Both the position numbers and the translations under genes were made by a program. The notes beneath the pieces are model-generated. The model saw nothing but the letters and a program-made list of their open reading frames with translations. It ran no database searches and was not told where the DNA came from. A DNA stretch of 12,705 nt, taken from contig DIZZ01000138.1 of the NCBI GenBank assembly GCA_002428045.1, positions 1 through 12,705 of the forward strand. Direction: 5' to 3'. The stretch is from Verrucomicrobia bacterium UBA6015. Its GTDB lineage: Bacteria > Verrucomicrobiota > Kiritimatiellia > UBA8416. The stretch's first letter is position 1. The number at the start of each line of letters is the position of its first letter. Of the stretch, positions 1 through 7,274 are shown one piece after another.

Positions 1-1550
1 TCTGTAAAGGCCACCTGCTCCCGCCCCCCCGCACCTCGCCCCTCGCCCCTCACCCCTCGCCCCTCGCCCCCGCAGAACTCTGCCTGCTCAAGCACATAAC
101 GCATATCCCCCCGGACGCGGTGTTCGCCGAAGCCGCCACCGCCATCCGGCAAAACCTGAATTCGGCGTCGCCCGGAATGCGCCCCTTGCTGGAACTTTGG
201 ATCACGGGGTATGAGACGCATTGCACCGGTGAGTCAGGATCGCCATTACGTTGGATCGCCACTGGCCGTGATCGTCAGGAAACGGCCATCGCCCTCTATC
301 AGCTCGCCTTGCTGCATTGCCGCGATGGACGCATTGCCGAGGCCGCCGAGGCCGTCCGGATGTCCACCGCATACCGACCGGAATCGCCCGTGCCCTGGCA
401 ACTGCTGATCAGCCTTGCCCCCGGCAATACAGCCGATCTGCGTCTCGCCAGGGCCGCCTGCCCCGACGATGCCGACCTCTGGCTGGCCGCCATCGTGGCG
501 AATACCCATCCAGAGGTATTGGCCAGCAAGCCGGACGCTGAGGCCCGAAAGCCTCAGCGCGAGCAGGTCGAGCTCCTGATTGACGAAGCCCTAGCCACGG
601 ATTCACGGATTCACAGCCTGGCACGGTGTCGCGCTGCCGACTATCTCTGGCGTCTCGGATGGCGCGATCAGGCATCCCGAATATCAACCGGGATCACGCA
701 AGACACCGAACTCGCCCACCCCGCCTATCGGATCGGCCTTCGGGATGCACTTTACCGGAATGACATAGACCAGGCGTTGCGTGAGGTCACCCTAGCCATA
801 CAAACCGCGCCGGAGCCTGCGCCCGAGCTATACGAGACCCTGGTCCTGCTGCGCACCCGCACCGGAGCCATGGGCACCGATGCCGCCTTGGTCAACGCCC
901 TGCGGATGCTGCGCACCACGGATCCGGGCAATACGGCCTGGGCTCAGATGCTCGGAACCATCCGCTACCAGCGCGGGGGGGGCGAGGAACTCGACGCCTT
1001 ATCCGAGATGAATGCCGCAATCGAGGGCGGGGCAACCAATCTATTACCATTCCTCATCGCGGCAGACGTTTCACGGATGCTTCGGAATTACCAACACGCC
1101 GCCGAGACACTGCGTCAGGGCTTGCACCATCACCCCGGCAGTCTTGCCCTACGCAACAATCTAGCCTATCTTCTTGCCCACCAACCCACCACCCTGCCTG
1201 AGGCCCTGACACTAATACCTGAGCTTGAAAACGCATCCGATCCGCACATTCTCGATACCCTCGCCTTCATCCATCTGCAGGCGGGCGACCTCGCCGAAGC
1301 ACACCAGGTGATTTTGCGATCCCTTGCCAGCGCGGAACCCGGGACCCGCTTCTGGTTTCGCAGCCAGATGCATCGGGCGGAAATCGCATGGCGCAAGGGC
1401 GATGAGCAGACAGCGGCCAGCATGCTCGGCCAACTACTCAAAAGCTCGCACAATATCCCGAATGAGGATATATTATCCGCCAATGCGCTTTTCAATCGAA
1501 TCACAACAACACCGACACCCCCTTTGCCAATCCAGGAAAACAACCCATGA
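1..1550 (+). CDS. TPR-repeat protein, 5' end not resolved
   Basis: The first candidate start inside the window is GTG at 120, giving 476 residues. The frame stays open back to base 1, so the true start may lie outside. The protein is rich in helical pairs of TPR character: residues about 55-95 (ALYQLALLHCRDGRIAEAAE), then 330-375 and 385-440 (LDTLAFIHLQAGDLAEAHQ), with the usual alternating small and large residues. TPR arrays are protein-interaction scaffolds; no catalytic motif is visible. No signal peptide can be judged because the N-terminus is uncertain. The stretch before residue 1 would be a Pro/Ala/Leu-rich segment coded by a 7-bp tandem repeat. The stop (1548-1550) lies 13 bp before the phosphatase start, so the two are probably cotranscribed. 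The partner and role are not recognisable. Confidence 0.75.
   Translation, partial: CKGHLLPPPRTSPLAPHPSPLAPAELCLLKHITHIPPDAVFAEAATAIRQNLNSASPGMRPLLELWITGYETHCTGESGSPLRWIATGRDRQETAIALYQLALLHCRDGRIAEAAEAVRMSTAYRPESPVPWQLLISLAPGNTADLRLARAACPDDADLWLAAIVANTHPEVLASKPDAEARKPQREQVELLIDEALATDSRIHSLARCRAADYLWRLGWRDQASRISTGITQDTELAHPAYRIGLRDALYRNDIDQALREVTLAIQTAPEPAPELYETLVLLRTRTGAMGTDAALVNALRMLRTTDPGNTAWAQMLGTIRYQRGGGEELDALSEMNAAIEGGATNLLPFLIAADVSRMLRNYQHAAETLRQGLHHHPGSLALRNNLAYLLAHQPTTLPEALTLIPELENASDPHILDTLAFIHLQAGDLAEAHQVILRSLASAEPGTRFWFRSQMHRAEIAWRKGDEQTAASMLGQLLKSSHNIPNEDILSANALFNRITTTPTPPLPIQENNP
34..68 (+). repeat. 7-bp tandem repeat, five copies of CCTCGCC
   Basis: Five consecutive copies of CCTCGCC occupy this stretch; the third carries one change (CCTCACC). 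It sits in the open frame that leads into the TPR protein. A unit of seven is not a multiple of three, so loss or gain of one copy would shift any frame running through it. Confidence 0.85.
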
Positions 1551-1563
1551 CCAAGGACACACC

Positions 1564-2217
1564 ATGCCCAAACGCGCGATAATGTTTGATCTCGACGGCA
1601 CCTTGCTGGATACCCTTGCCGATCTCGGCGATGCCATGAACCATACGCTCAGAACACAGGGGTTCCCCACCCATGATTACGCTTTTTACAAGAAGGCTGT
1701 TGGCGATGGAGCCCCGGAGCTCGTCAGCCGCTCACTCCCCCCGGAGGCGCGCCGTCGGGATGTCCTGATGGCCTCGCTCATCCGCTTGCGCGATACCTAC
1801 GAGACATGCTGGACCTGCAAGACGAAGCCGTATGCTGGCATCCCTGCCCTGCTCGCGGAACTCGGCCTGCGGGGAATCACCCTCGCCGTGCTGTCGAACA
1901 AGCCCCACCCGAAAACCTGCGAGTGTGTAAACCATTTCTTTCCCGAAGCCCACTTTACGCTGGTCCGCGGGGCGACGCCGGACGTTCCTCTAAAGCCCGA
2001 TGCTCAGGGTGCCACGACCATTTGCAGCACCCTTGGGATCCCACCCGAAGACTGGCTCTATGTGGGCGACACCAATACCGATATGCAAACCGCCGTGAAC
2101 GCCAATCTTTTCGCCGTCGGGGCCTCCTGGGGCTTCCGCGATCGCGAGGAGCTGCTTGACCACGGAGCCCGCATCGTGATCGATACCCCCGAACAACTCC
2201 TGCCCCTACTGGGATGA
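1564..2217 (+). CDS. gph: HAD-family phosphatase, phosphoglycolate phosphatase type
   Basis: This is a 217-residue protein of the haloacid dehalogenase superfamily, subfamily with an alpha-helical cap. Motif I is FDLDGTLLDT (residues 8-17) with nucleophile D9 and acid/base D11. Motif II is the Ser of VLSNKP, motif III the Lys of LKPD, and motif IV is VGDTNTDM, whose acidic residues bind Mg2+. The family removes phosphate from 2-phosphoglycolate, a product of DNA 3'-end repair or of Rubisco oxygenation, in the cytoplasm; the exact substrate is inferred. ATG at 1564 is chosen because AAGGA (1553-1557) lies 6 bp upstream and the protein then begins just before motif I. The same frame opens upstream at 1324, but that part overlaps the TPR gene. 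An N-acetylmuramic acid 6-phosphate phosphatase (MupP-like) is an alternative. Confidence 0.88.
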   Translation: MPKRAIMFDLDGTLLDTLADLGDAMNHTLRTQGFPTHDYAFYKKAVGDGAPELVSRSLPPEARRRDVLMASLIRLRDTYETCWTCKTKPYAGIPALLAELGLRGITLAVLSNKPHPKTCECVNHFFPEAHFTLVRGATPDVPLKPDAQGATTICSTLGIPPEDWLYVGDTNTDMQTAVNANLFAVGASWGFRDREELLDHGARIVIDTPEQLLPLLG

Positions 2218-2247
2218 ACCAGCGACGCTTGAATCTTTAATTGCAAC

Positions 2248-2541
2248 GTGACGCCCTGCCATCAAATACGTAAGGTGCGCCCCGTATCCGGTTGTTTCGA
2301 GTGCAAGAAGTGCGCCCCGATCTGCCCGACGGAATGCAACCCCGCGCTAGCCATGATTGCCGGTGAAGCCCCAAACCTGAATCCGGAGTGTGTAACATGC
2401 TATGCCTGCCGCGAACGCTGCCCCGTCTCCGAAAAGGCACGGCGGAAGAAAACGTCCTCGTCCAGCAGCTTATGCACAGAAGCCCTGAATTGCGGCGAAG
2501 AGAACGGCTTCTGCAAGAATGCCCAGCGCATTCAACGCTGA
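2248..2541 (+). CDS. Small 2[4Fe-4S] ferredoxin-like protein
   Basis: The protein has 97 residues and two complete CxxCxxCxxxCP motifs: C16/C19/C22/C26 and C48/C51/C54/C58. It should therefore hold two [4Fe-4S] clusters and carry electrons in the cytoplasm. After the second motif comes a tail of about 38 residues with a run of basic residues, a run of five serines and three more cysteines. This tail is not typical of bacterial ferredoxins. The frame starts after a stop at 2230-2232, and GTG at 2248 is the only early start, without a clear Shine-Dalgarno sequence. It follows the phosphatase by 30 bp on the same strand. Its last 72 bp overlap the end of truA on the other strand, so the real C-terminus is worth doubt. 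The redox partner is unknown. Confidence 0.7.
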   Translation: MTPCHQIRKVRPVSGCFECKKCAPICPTECNPALAMIAGEAPNLNPECVTCYACRERCPVSEKARRKKTSSSSSLCTEALNCGEENGFCKNAQRIQR

Positions 2542-3291
2542 ATGTTTTGGATACCAGACACGCCAGAGAAACAGCCCTTGCGGGGGTGCGGTTGGCACCG
2601 TAGCCGTCCGGATGCCAGAAGCCAGGATGTCCGCCGTCTGGCAGGCAGGAACCTCCCCCTGCCCCACCCGGATCAGCCAGCCGGTGATGCTGCGAACCAT
2701 TTTGTAAAGGAAGCCATCGCCACGCACGGCAAGGGTGATGACCGCTTCGGACGCAGTGACCTCAAGAGAGGAAATCGTGCGCACCGTACTCTCCACCACC
2801 CGGCTAGGATTGGCTGAGAATGAGGCGAAATCGTGCGTCCCCTCCAACAGCCTGCCAGCATCCTGCATGGCTTTCACATCCAGCGCGTGCGGTACCTGGA
2901 GATGATACAGCCTTGCCGTCGGCAACATGACCGGATGGTTCCATATGAAGTAGCGGTACTCCTTGCCAACGGCATGCCGACGGGCATGAAAGTCGCCCGG
3001 CACGATATCCACATCCAGCACGCGCACATCCACGGGCAGCCAGGCATTGAGTGCCCGCAACATATCCTTGACGGCAAACGGGCGGGGAAAGTCGAAATGC
3101 GCCACCTGCCCCCTCGCATGCACCCCCGCATCCGTTCGACCGCTCCCATTCACCTTGATCTCCCCCCCGCCCAGCCGGAGCAGCACGGCTTCGAGCTCCG
3201 CCTGCACCGTTCGGGCACCGAGCTGTACCTGCCACCCTGCATACGCGGTTCCGTCATAGGCTACCGTGATCCGATATCGTTGATTTTCCAC
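2470..3291 (-). CDS. truA: tRNA pseudouridine(38-40) synthase TruA
   Basis: TruA converts uridines 38-40 of the tRNA anticodon arm to pseudouridine. The 273-residue protein has the family start ITVAYDGTAYAGWQ (residues 8-21) and the active-site segment NGSGRTDAGVHARGQVAHFD, where the Asp of GRTDAGVHA is the catalytic nucleophile. Later family blocks are KEYRYFIWN, the F-A-S-F segment of GTHDFASFS, and GFLYKMVRSITG. Length fits the family, but about 20 residues after LFLWRVWYP look like an added tail, and this is the part that overlaps the ferredoxin-like gene. The start is GTG at 3291 with GGAGG 4 bp upstream. It lies 12 bp downstream of the AraC-type regulator, so it is probably the second gene of that transcript, an unusual pairing. 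Confidence 0.95.
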   Translation of the reverse strand: MENQRYRITVAYDGTAYAGWQVQLGARTVQAELEAVLLRLGGGEIKVNGSGRTDAGVHARGQVAHFDFPRPFAVKDMLRALNAWLPVDVRVLDVDIVPGDFHARRHAVGKEYRYFIWNHPVMLPTARLYHLQVPHALDVKAMQDAGRLLEGTHDFASFSANPSRVVESTVRTISSLEVTASEAVITLAVRGDGFLYKMVRSITGWLIRVGQGEVPACQTADILASGIRTATVPTAPPQGLFLWRVWYPKHSALNALGILAEAVLFAAIQGFCA

Positions 3292-3303
3292 ATCGCCTCC
3301 ATG

Positions 3304-4515
3304 TTATTCCCCGGCATGTTGCCGTCGCCTGTAACGCATGGGCGTTACGCCCGTCTGGCGCTTGAAATGCTGTATAAAATAACTCTGGTCACCAAAGCCG
3401 ACCTCATAGGCGATTTCGCTGCAGGACATCGCGGAATGATCCAGCAGCTCCTGCGCCTTGCGCAAACGCACCTGCCGAATGATCTCGAGCACCGTGTTCC
3501 CCGTGAACGCCTTGACCAGATGGGCCAGCCGACAGGCGCTTAGCCCTACATGCGCGGCCACATCCACCAGGCTGATCGGGTCCTTGTACGCCTCGGAAAT
3601 ATACTCAAGGGCCTTGTGGACATGCACATTCGAGCGGTTGATCCCGTGCAGGTGCACCGCATCAATGAAGTCATCGAGCGCCTGCATCAGGGTCATCGAC
3701 AACGATTCGAACCCGTCGGCGTGGATAAGCTGATCCGTCCAGCCGTGGTTCCGCTCGATCAGCGGTTCAAGCAGCGGATTGTCCTCGATGGCCGCACGGG
3801 TTAGACAGCTCAGCAATTCGACCAGGCGCGCCCGCAAAACCACCGGTTTGGGGGCTGAAAGGTAGATCGATGCCAGCATCTCATTCAGGATTTTGCGGGA
3901 ATTGTTGCGATCCCCGGCACGGATATGCGAAAGCAGCATCCGCTCCTTCTCGAACGTGTACAAGGCCCCACCGCCCCGTGCGCGCACCTCGTTCATCGCC
4001 TCCGTGAGCTGCTGCTGACGGCGCAAGCCCTGGCGCTTCTCATCCAGCAATTCCGGCAACCAGCCACTCGCCCGGTAGAAATGCGCCGTGACGCGGGCGA
4101 CCTGCGCTTCCACATCAGCCCGCGACGAGGCGGGCAGTACCGTCGCCCAGTCATGCGCAGCCGAAGGCGCCATCCCCTGCTCGACCAGACAGGTTGCCGC
4201 TTCATCCCGGCCGCCGTTATCCTCCGCAATGAATGCCTCGGGCCCCAGGATCCCCCCCGCGATCACGCGCTGGTTTTCCAGAGCCATCACCCAGGTCAGC
4301 ACGGAGGGCGCCGCATAATAGAAGAAGGGCGCCCCTCGATCAACACTCTCCTGCAACGCATAGCTGCGCCGCTGCCGACTGTTGCGCAGTCCACCCAACG
4401 GGTCATCCCCGACGATACAGAGTCCCTGCAAGTCAATGAAACGGAGCGCACCGCCCCCCTCATCACGGATGGTTCGCGCCATCGCCTGTGCCAATCGTTT
4501 GGACAATATCGCCAT
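3304..4515 (-). CDS. AraC-family regulator with PocR-like sensor region
   Basis: This is a 403-residue transcription factor. The last 100 residues are a classical double helix-turn-helix AraC domain: the first helix pair around ISLVDVAAHVGLSACRLAHLVKAFTG, the second around CSEIAYEVGFGDQSYFIQHFKRQTGVTPMRYR. The N-terminal third (WVMALENQRVIAGGILGPEAF region, residues about 75-95) resembles the glycine-rich core of PocR sensory domains. The cysteines common in that domain are absent, so the match is tentative. A linker follows (residues about 185-270, with KERMLLSHIRAGDRNNSRKIL) like that of YesN-type AraC regulators. PocR-type regulators control cobalamin-linked metabolism and corrinoid methyltransferase genes. 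Here the divergent neighbour is a corrinoid protein, its likely target. The ATG at 4515 has only a weak ribosome site. Confidence 0.82.
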   Translation of the reverse strand: MAILSKRLAQAMARTIRDEGGGALRFIDLQGLCIVGDDPLGGLRNSRQRRSYALQESVDRGAPFFYYAAPSVLTWVMALENQRVIAGGILGPEAFIAEDNGGRDEAATCLVEQGMAPSAAHDWATVLPASSRADVEAQVARVTAHFYRASGWLPELLDEKRQGLRRQQQLTEAMNEVRARGGGALYTFEKERMLLSHIRAGDRNNSRKILNEMLASIYLSAPKPVVLRARLVELLSCLTRAAIEDNPLLEPLIERNHGWTDQLIHADGFESLSMTLMQALDDFIDAVHLHGINRSNVHVHKALEYISEAYKDPISLVDVAAHVGLSACRLAHLVKAFTGNTVLEIIRQVRLRKAQELLDHSAMSCSEIAYEVGFGDQSYFIQHFKRQTGVTPMRYRRRQHAGE

Positions 4516-4712
4516 ATCAGAACCCGAACAAATTCAACAATCATTGAACGATAACCCAGAATCAGAACCGAATGCAGCAAAATTATTATATATTTTAACA
4601 AAATCGACCTATTTTCGGCGCATGAGAAATGTTAAATTTTCGGACATTGATGAAGACGGGAAGGGTTCCCGTCAGGCGTTGATTTGAAACAAAATGAGCA
4701 GGGAGTGGAACC
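4516..4712. promoter_or_regulatory. Divergent control region, regulator / corrinoid gene
   Basis: This is a 197-bp, partly AT-rich divergent intergenic region. A perfect 7-bp inverted repeat TTTAACA (4594-4600) / TGTTAAA (4630-4636) and a direct repeat ATTTTCGG (4611-4618 and 4636-4643, 25 bp apart) could be AraC-type operator half sites. A smaller dyad TTCAA/TTGAA is at 4533-4548. No convincing -35/-10 pair, sigma-54 site or B12 box was found. GGGAG at 4701-4705 is the ribosome site of the corrinoid gene. The function of the repeats is inferred from position only. Confidence 0.5.
4655..4673 (+). promoter_or_regulatory. Leader hairpin before the corrinoid gene
   Basis: GACGGGAA and TTCCCGTC form a perfect 8-bp stem around a GGG loop, 39 bp upstream of the corrinoid start. 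It is not followed by a T run, so it is not a standard terminator. It lies inside a possible 21-codon leader ORF (4622-4687, ATG start). It may stabilise the mRNA or act in a leader control; no function is shown. Confidence 0.5.
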
Positions 4713-5336
4713 ATGAGCATTCTTGAAGACATGGCAGCGAGTCTGATGAGGGGCAAGGCAAACGATGTTAAGGCGGCTGTCGAAAAGGCACTGGCCGATG
4801 GTATCCCGGCGGGCACCATTCTCACGGAAGGCCTGCTTTCGGGTATGGGCGTGATCGGTGAGCGTTTCAAGAAGAACGAAGTTTATGTACCGGAAGTCCT
4901 GATTGCCGCACGGGCGATGAAGGCAGGCATGCAAATCCTGCAGCCGGCACTCGTCAGCAGCGGCGTTGAGCCACGTGGCATAGCGGTCGTCGGCACGGTC
5001 AAGGGCGATCTGCATGATATCGGCAAGAATTTGGTCTGCATGATGCTCGAAGGAGCCGGGCTCAAGGTAGTCGACATCGGGATCGACGTGGATCCGGGCA
5101 AGTTCGTTCAGCTTGCCAAGGAGAACAAAGCCACAATCATTGGTGTCTCGGCCCTGCTGACCACGACGATGACCAATATGAAGGGCGTTGTGGACGCCGT
5201 CAAGGAATCCGGGATCAACGCCAAGGTCATCATCGGTGGGGCCCCGGTAACGCAGGCGTTCTGTGACGAAATCGGTGCTGACGGCTATGCACCGGATGCA
5301 GCATCCGCCGCCGACCTGGCGATCTCGCTGCTCTAG
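4713..5336 (+). CDS. Methyltransferase-type corrinoid protein (MtaC/MtbC/MttC-like)
   Basis: This 207-residue cytoplasmic protein carries a corrinoid cofactor that shuttles a methyl group between two methyltransferases. Residues 1-85 form the helical B12-binding-2 cap (FKKNEVYVPEVLIAARAMKAG). Residues 88-207 form the Rossmann-like B12 domain with the signature GDLHDIGKN, in which H101 of D99-x-H101-x-x-G104 is the lower axial cobalt ligand. VSALLTTTM and IIGGAPV follow as the usual S/T and GG segments. Length and order match methanol, methylamine and related corrinoid subunits. No substrate methyltransferase, corrinoid:H4folate methyltransferase or reductive activator lies nearby, so the methyl donor is unknown. 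The start has GGGAG 7 bp upstream. A strong terminator follows directly, so it is probably transcribed alone under the divergent AraC-type regulator. Confidence 0.93.
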   Translation: MSILEDMAASLMRGKANDVKAAVEKALADGIPAGTILTEGLLSGMGVIGERFKKNEVYVPEVLIAARAMKAGMQILQPALVSSGVEPRGIAVVGTVKGDLHDIGKNLVCMMLEGAGLKVVDIGIDVDPGKFVQLAKENKATIIGVSALLTTTMTNMKGVVDAVKESGINAKVIIGGAPVTQAFCDEIGADGYAPDAASAADLAISLL

Positions 5337-5353
5337 GATAAGCGTGAATCCCA

Positions 5354-5393
5354 AGCCCGCCCGTTGCCCAGGCAGCAGGCGGGCCTTTTTTTT
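5354..5393 (+). terminator. Rho-independent terminator after the corrinoid gene
   Basis: GCCCGCC (5355-5361) pairs with GGCGGGC (5378-5384) and is followed by an eight-T run (5386-5393). It starts about 20 bp after the corrinoid stop codon and separates that gene from the sigma factor operon. Confidence 0.9.
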
Positions 5394-5427
5394 AACTGAT
5401 CATACAATAATCCAGCCACTCGGACGT

Positions 5428-5433
5428 TATAAT
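5428..5433 (+). promoter_or_regulatory. Possible -10 box of the sigma factor operon
   Basis: A perfect TATAAT lies 37 bp before the sigma factor ATG. No good -35 hexamer sits 16-18 bp upstream, so the call rests on the -10 match and position only. Confidence 0.4.
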
Positions 5434-5470
5434 GGACGGAAGCGGGGTTATAACTCGGGATATCGATTAA

Positions 5471-6034
5471 ATGCAAAGCTTGGATGACAACGATTGCCTT
5501 GAACGATATCGCCAAGGGGACGCCAATGCGCTCAGCGAACTGGTTGAGCATTATCGTCGACCGTTGTTCAGTTTTATCCTGCGTATGACGGAGCGGAGGG
5601 ATGACGCCGATGAGATTTTCCAGGAGGTGTGGTTCCGGGCGATACGCAACCTGCCCGACTACCACAACCGGCAGTTTTCAAGCTGGCTGTTCAGGATCAC
5701 CCATAATCTGATCATCGACAGGGGTAGGCGACGTAAAAATGAGGTTTCAATTGACGAGGATGACGGAGCTCAACAGATTGCAGGAAAAGATCGCTCACCC
5801 GCAGAAACCCTGCAAGACCGCGATATGCACAAACGAATACGGAAGGCTGTGGATGATCTGCCTGGCGAACAGCGGGAGGTTTTCATGATGCGTATGGATG
5901 CCGGCCTACCATTCAAGGAGATTGCCTCGATTCAACAGACATCGATTAACACCGCACTGGCTCGAATGACCTATGCCCTCGATAAACTGAAGTCCGCACT
6001 CGCCGACGATTATGCAATGATCAACCAGAGGTAA
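5471..6034 (+). CDS. ECF-type RNA polymerase sigma factor
   Basis: This is a 187-residue sigma-70 family factor of the extracytoplasmic function group, with only regions 2 and 4. Region 2 spans residues about 24-90 and includes DADEIFQEVWFRAIRNL (core binding and -10 recognition) and SSWLFRITHNLIIDRGRRR. Region 4 spans about 129-178: LPGEQREVFMMRMDAGLPFKEIASIQQTSINTALARMTYAL, a helix-turn-helix that reads the -35 element. It would redirect RNA polymerase in response to a signal held back by the next gene product, only 2 bp downstream. The ATG at 5471 has a weak ribosome site. The ECF subgroup and target genes are not apparent from the sequence. Confidence 0.93.
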   Translation: MQSLDDNDCLERYRQGDANALSELVEHYRRPLFSFILRMTERRDDADEIFQEVWFRAIRNLPDYHNRQFSSWLFRITHNLIIDRGRRRKNEVSIDEDDGAQQIAGKDRSPAETLQDRDMHKRIRKAVDDLPGEQREVFMMRMDAGLPFKEIASIQQTSINTALARMTYALDKLKSALADDYAMINQR

Positions 6035-6036
6035 TA

Positions 6037-6579
6037 ATGAAAACGAATGACGTCAATAAGTTAATCCTGCTCCATGATAGCGGTGAACTAACACCTCGCC
6101 AGCAAAAGGCACTCGAAAAGCACCTTCACGAGCACCCCGGGATCCAAACGTCACTGACCCAAATGGAGATACTCCAGCAATCCTGGAAGGCGTCCGTCGC
6201 AAGCGACCGCGGGCCCAGCGACGCCGTGCTACAGAATATCCATCAGTATGCCAGCCAACACCAACCCAGCAGCCAGCGCCGGCGCGGTCGACTGCTCCTG
6301 CTACAACACGCCTTGCCCCGGCTGACCGCCATTGCCGCCGCCGTCATGATGATGATTTCGGCCGCCGTCCTCATACTGCGCCAGTCGCCGACGGTCATGG
6401 GGATCGACACGGTCGCCGTGCCAATGGACGTCAGTGACAAGCGGCTCGACGCGGCGCTCGGGGACATTGATGCCAGCATGCTTGATCTGATCTATAATTT
6501 CGTGGAATACGAGAATCCAGCCACGGTGACGCTGGATGCCCTAGCCATGCAATACCTGATAACCGAGGAGGATTCGTGA
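6037..6579 (+). CDS. Single-pass membrane protein, probable anti-sigma factor
   Basis: The protein has 180 residues and starts 2 bp after the sigma factor stop, with AGAGG before the ATG. The N-terminal 90 residues are helical and hydrophilic, beginning with a segment (LHDSGELTPRQQKALEKHL) like the short N-terminal helices of anti-sigma factors. One membrane helix is clear at about 95-114, preceded by RRRGR, so the N-terminus should be cytoplasmic and the last 65 residues periplasmic. The zinc-binding HxxxCxxC motif of the ZAS class is missing: there is no cysteine at all, so this would be a zinc-free anti-sigma factor. Function is inferred from operon position and topology. The stop overlaps the next ATG by one base. 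Confidence 0.72.
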   Translation: MKTNDVNKLILLHDSGELTPRQQKALEKHLHEHPGIQTSLTQMEILQQSWKASVASDRGPSDAVLQNIHQYASQHQPSSQRRRGRLLLLQHALPRLTAIAAAVMMMISAAVLILRQSPTVMGIDTVAVPMDVSDKRLDAALGDIDASMLDLIYNFVEYENPATVTLDALAMQYLITEEDS

Positions 6580-7256
6580 TGTCACGCCTATCATTTCTGG
6601 CCGGGATTGCCCTGATGCTGGCGACCCATTCAGCTCAAATCGCATTCGCACAGTCGGACGATTTACCTCGGCAACCGACATCGCACGAGGGGTACGGCCG
6701 TGGCGGACGCCCCGCCGATCATTTACTTGAACGAATACGCCAGCAGAATCCGGAACAATACCAGCGTCTTGCCGATTTGCGAAAGACCGATCCCGAGGCA
6801 TTTGGCAAGGAACTCCGGCAATTTGCGCAACAGCGCATGGCGCAGCGCTTTTTTGATGCATCCCCTCGCCTGCGCGAGTTCTTCAAATCACTGCCCGAGG
6901 AGGAGCAGGAACGTATCCTGCAGGCCATTAAGCAAGGGGACCGATCAGGCCACCCGTTGGCGACTCGCCGCAGCAGCCACTCCCATGGCGGGGAGATGGA
7001 TCCAGGGGACGGCCAGACACCACCGGATGACTCCACGCCATGCACGACACGCGAGCCCGGGCACAGGTCCGCCATGAGTCGCGAGGCCATCGAGGCACGA
7101 TACGACCAGCGTACCCAGTTCTACGAAACCGAGATCAAGCGCATCAGCCTACAGCTAGAAAGCCTGCAACGCATGCTCGAGGAACGTAAGGCGGCGCGCG
7201 AACGGGTTATTGAACAATTACTTCAGAAAAGCGGAAAAGCAAACGGAGGGTTCTAG
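6579..7256 (+). CDS. Secreted coiled-coil protein of the ECF operon
   Basis: This is a 225-residue protein of unknown function. The ATG at 6579 is preferred over GTG 6576 because AGGAGGA sits about 7 bp upstream and the start overlaps the previous stop. Residues 1-24 are a signal peptide (hydrophobic core LAGIALMLA, cleavage after AFA). The mature part has a helical region (residues 45-120, rich in Glu, Arg and Gln, with LPEEEQERILQAIKQG). A Gly/Pro/His/Ser-rich linker follows (about 121-165, containing HSHGG and the only Cys). The C-terminal coiled coil is at 168-218. Periplasmic helical proteins in sigma/anti-sigma operons can act as signal sensors, as with CnrX or CpxP/ZraP-type proteins. 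That analogy is inference; no family was recognised with certainty. Confidence 0.75.
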   Translation: MSRLSFLAGIALMLATHSAQIAFAQSDDLPRQPTSHEGYGRGGRPADHLLERIRQQNPEQYQRLADLRKTDPEAFGKELRQFAQQRMAQRFFDASPRLREFFKSLPEEEQERILQAIKQGDRSGHPLATRRSSHSHGGEMDPGDGQTPPDDSTPCTTREPGHRSAMSREAIEARYDQRTQFYETEIKRISLQLESLQRMLEERKAARERVIEQLLQKSGKANGGF

Positions 7257-7274
7257 ATCTTTCAGAAGGCAAGA

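Noticed and set aside
1324..1563. N-terminal extension of the phosphatase frame
   Set aside because: It overlaps the TPR coding sequence in another frame, has no HAD-like content, and the ATG at 1564 has a proper ribosome site.
2833..3543. 236-codon plus-strand open frame
   Set aside because: It lies opposite truA and the AraC regulator, both strongly supported; its sequence is basic, Pro/His-rich and lacks any domain.
3925..4554. 209-codon plus-strand open frame
   Set aside because: Antisense to the regulator's N-terminal half, Arg/Pro-rich, no ribosome site or motif.
4516..4712. Cobalamin riboswitch before the corrinoid gene
   Set aside because: No B12 box and too little room for the full fold; only one simple hairpin is present.
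4632..5354. 240-codon minus-strand open frame
   Set aside because: It is fully antisense to the corrinoid protein gene and shows no family features; it is a codon-bias shadow.
6243..6479. 78-codon minus-strand frame
   Set aside because: Shadow of the anti-sigma gene; no independent support.
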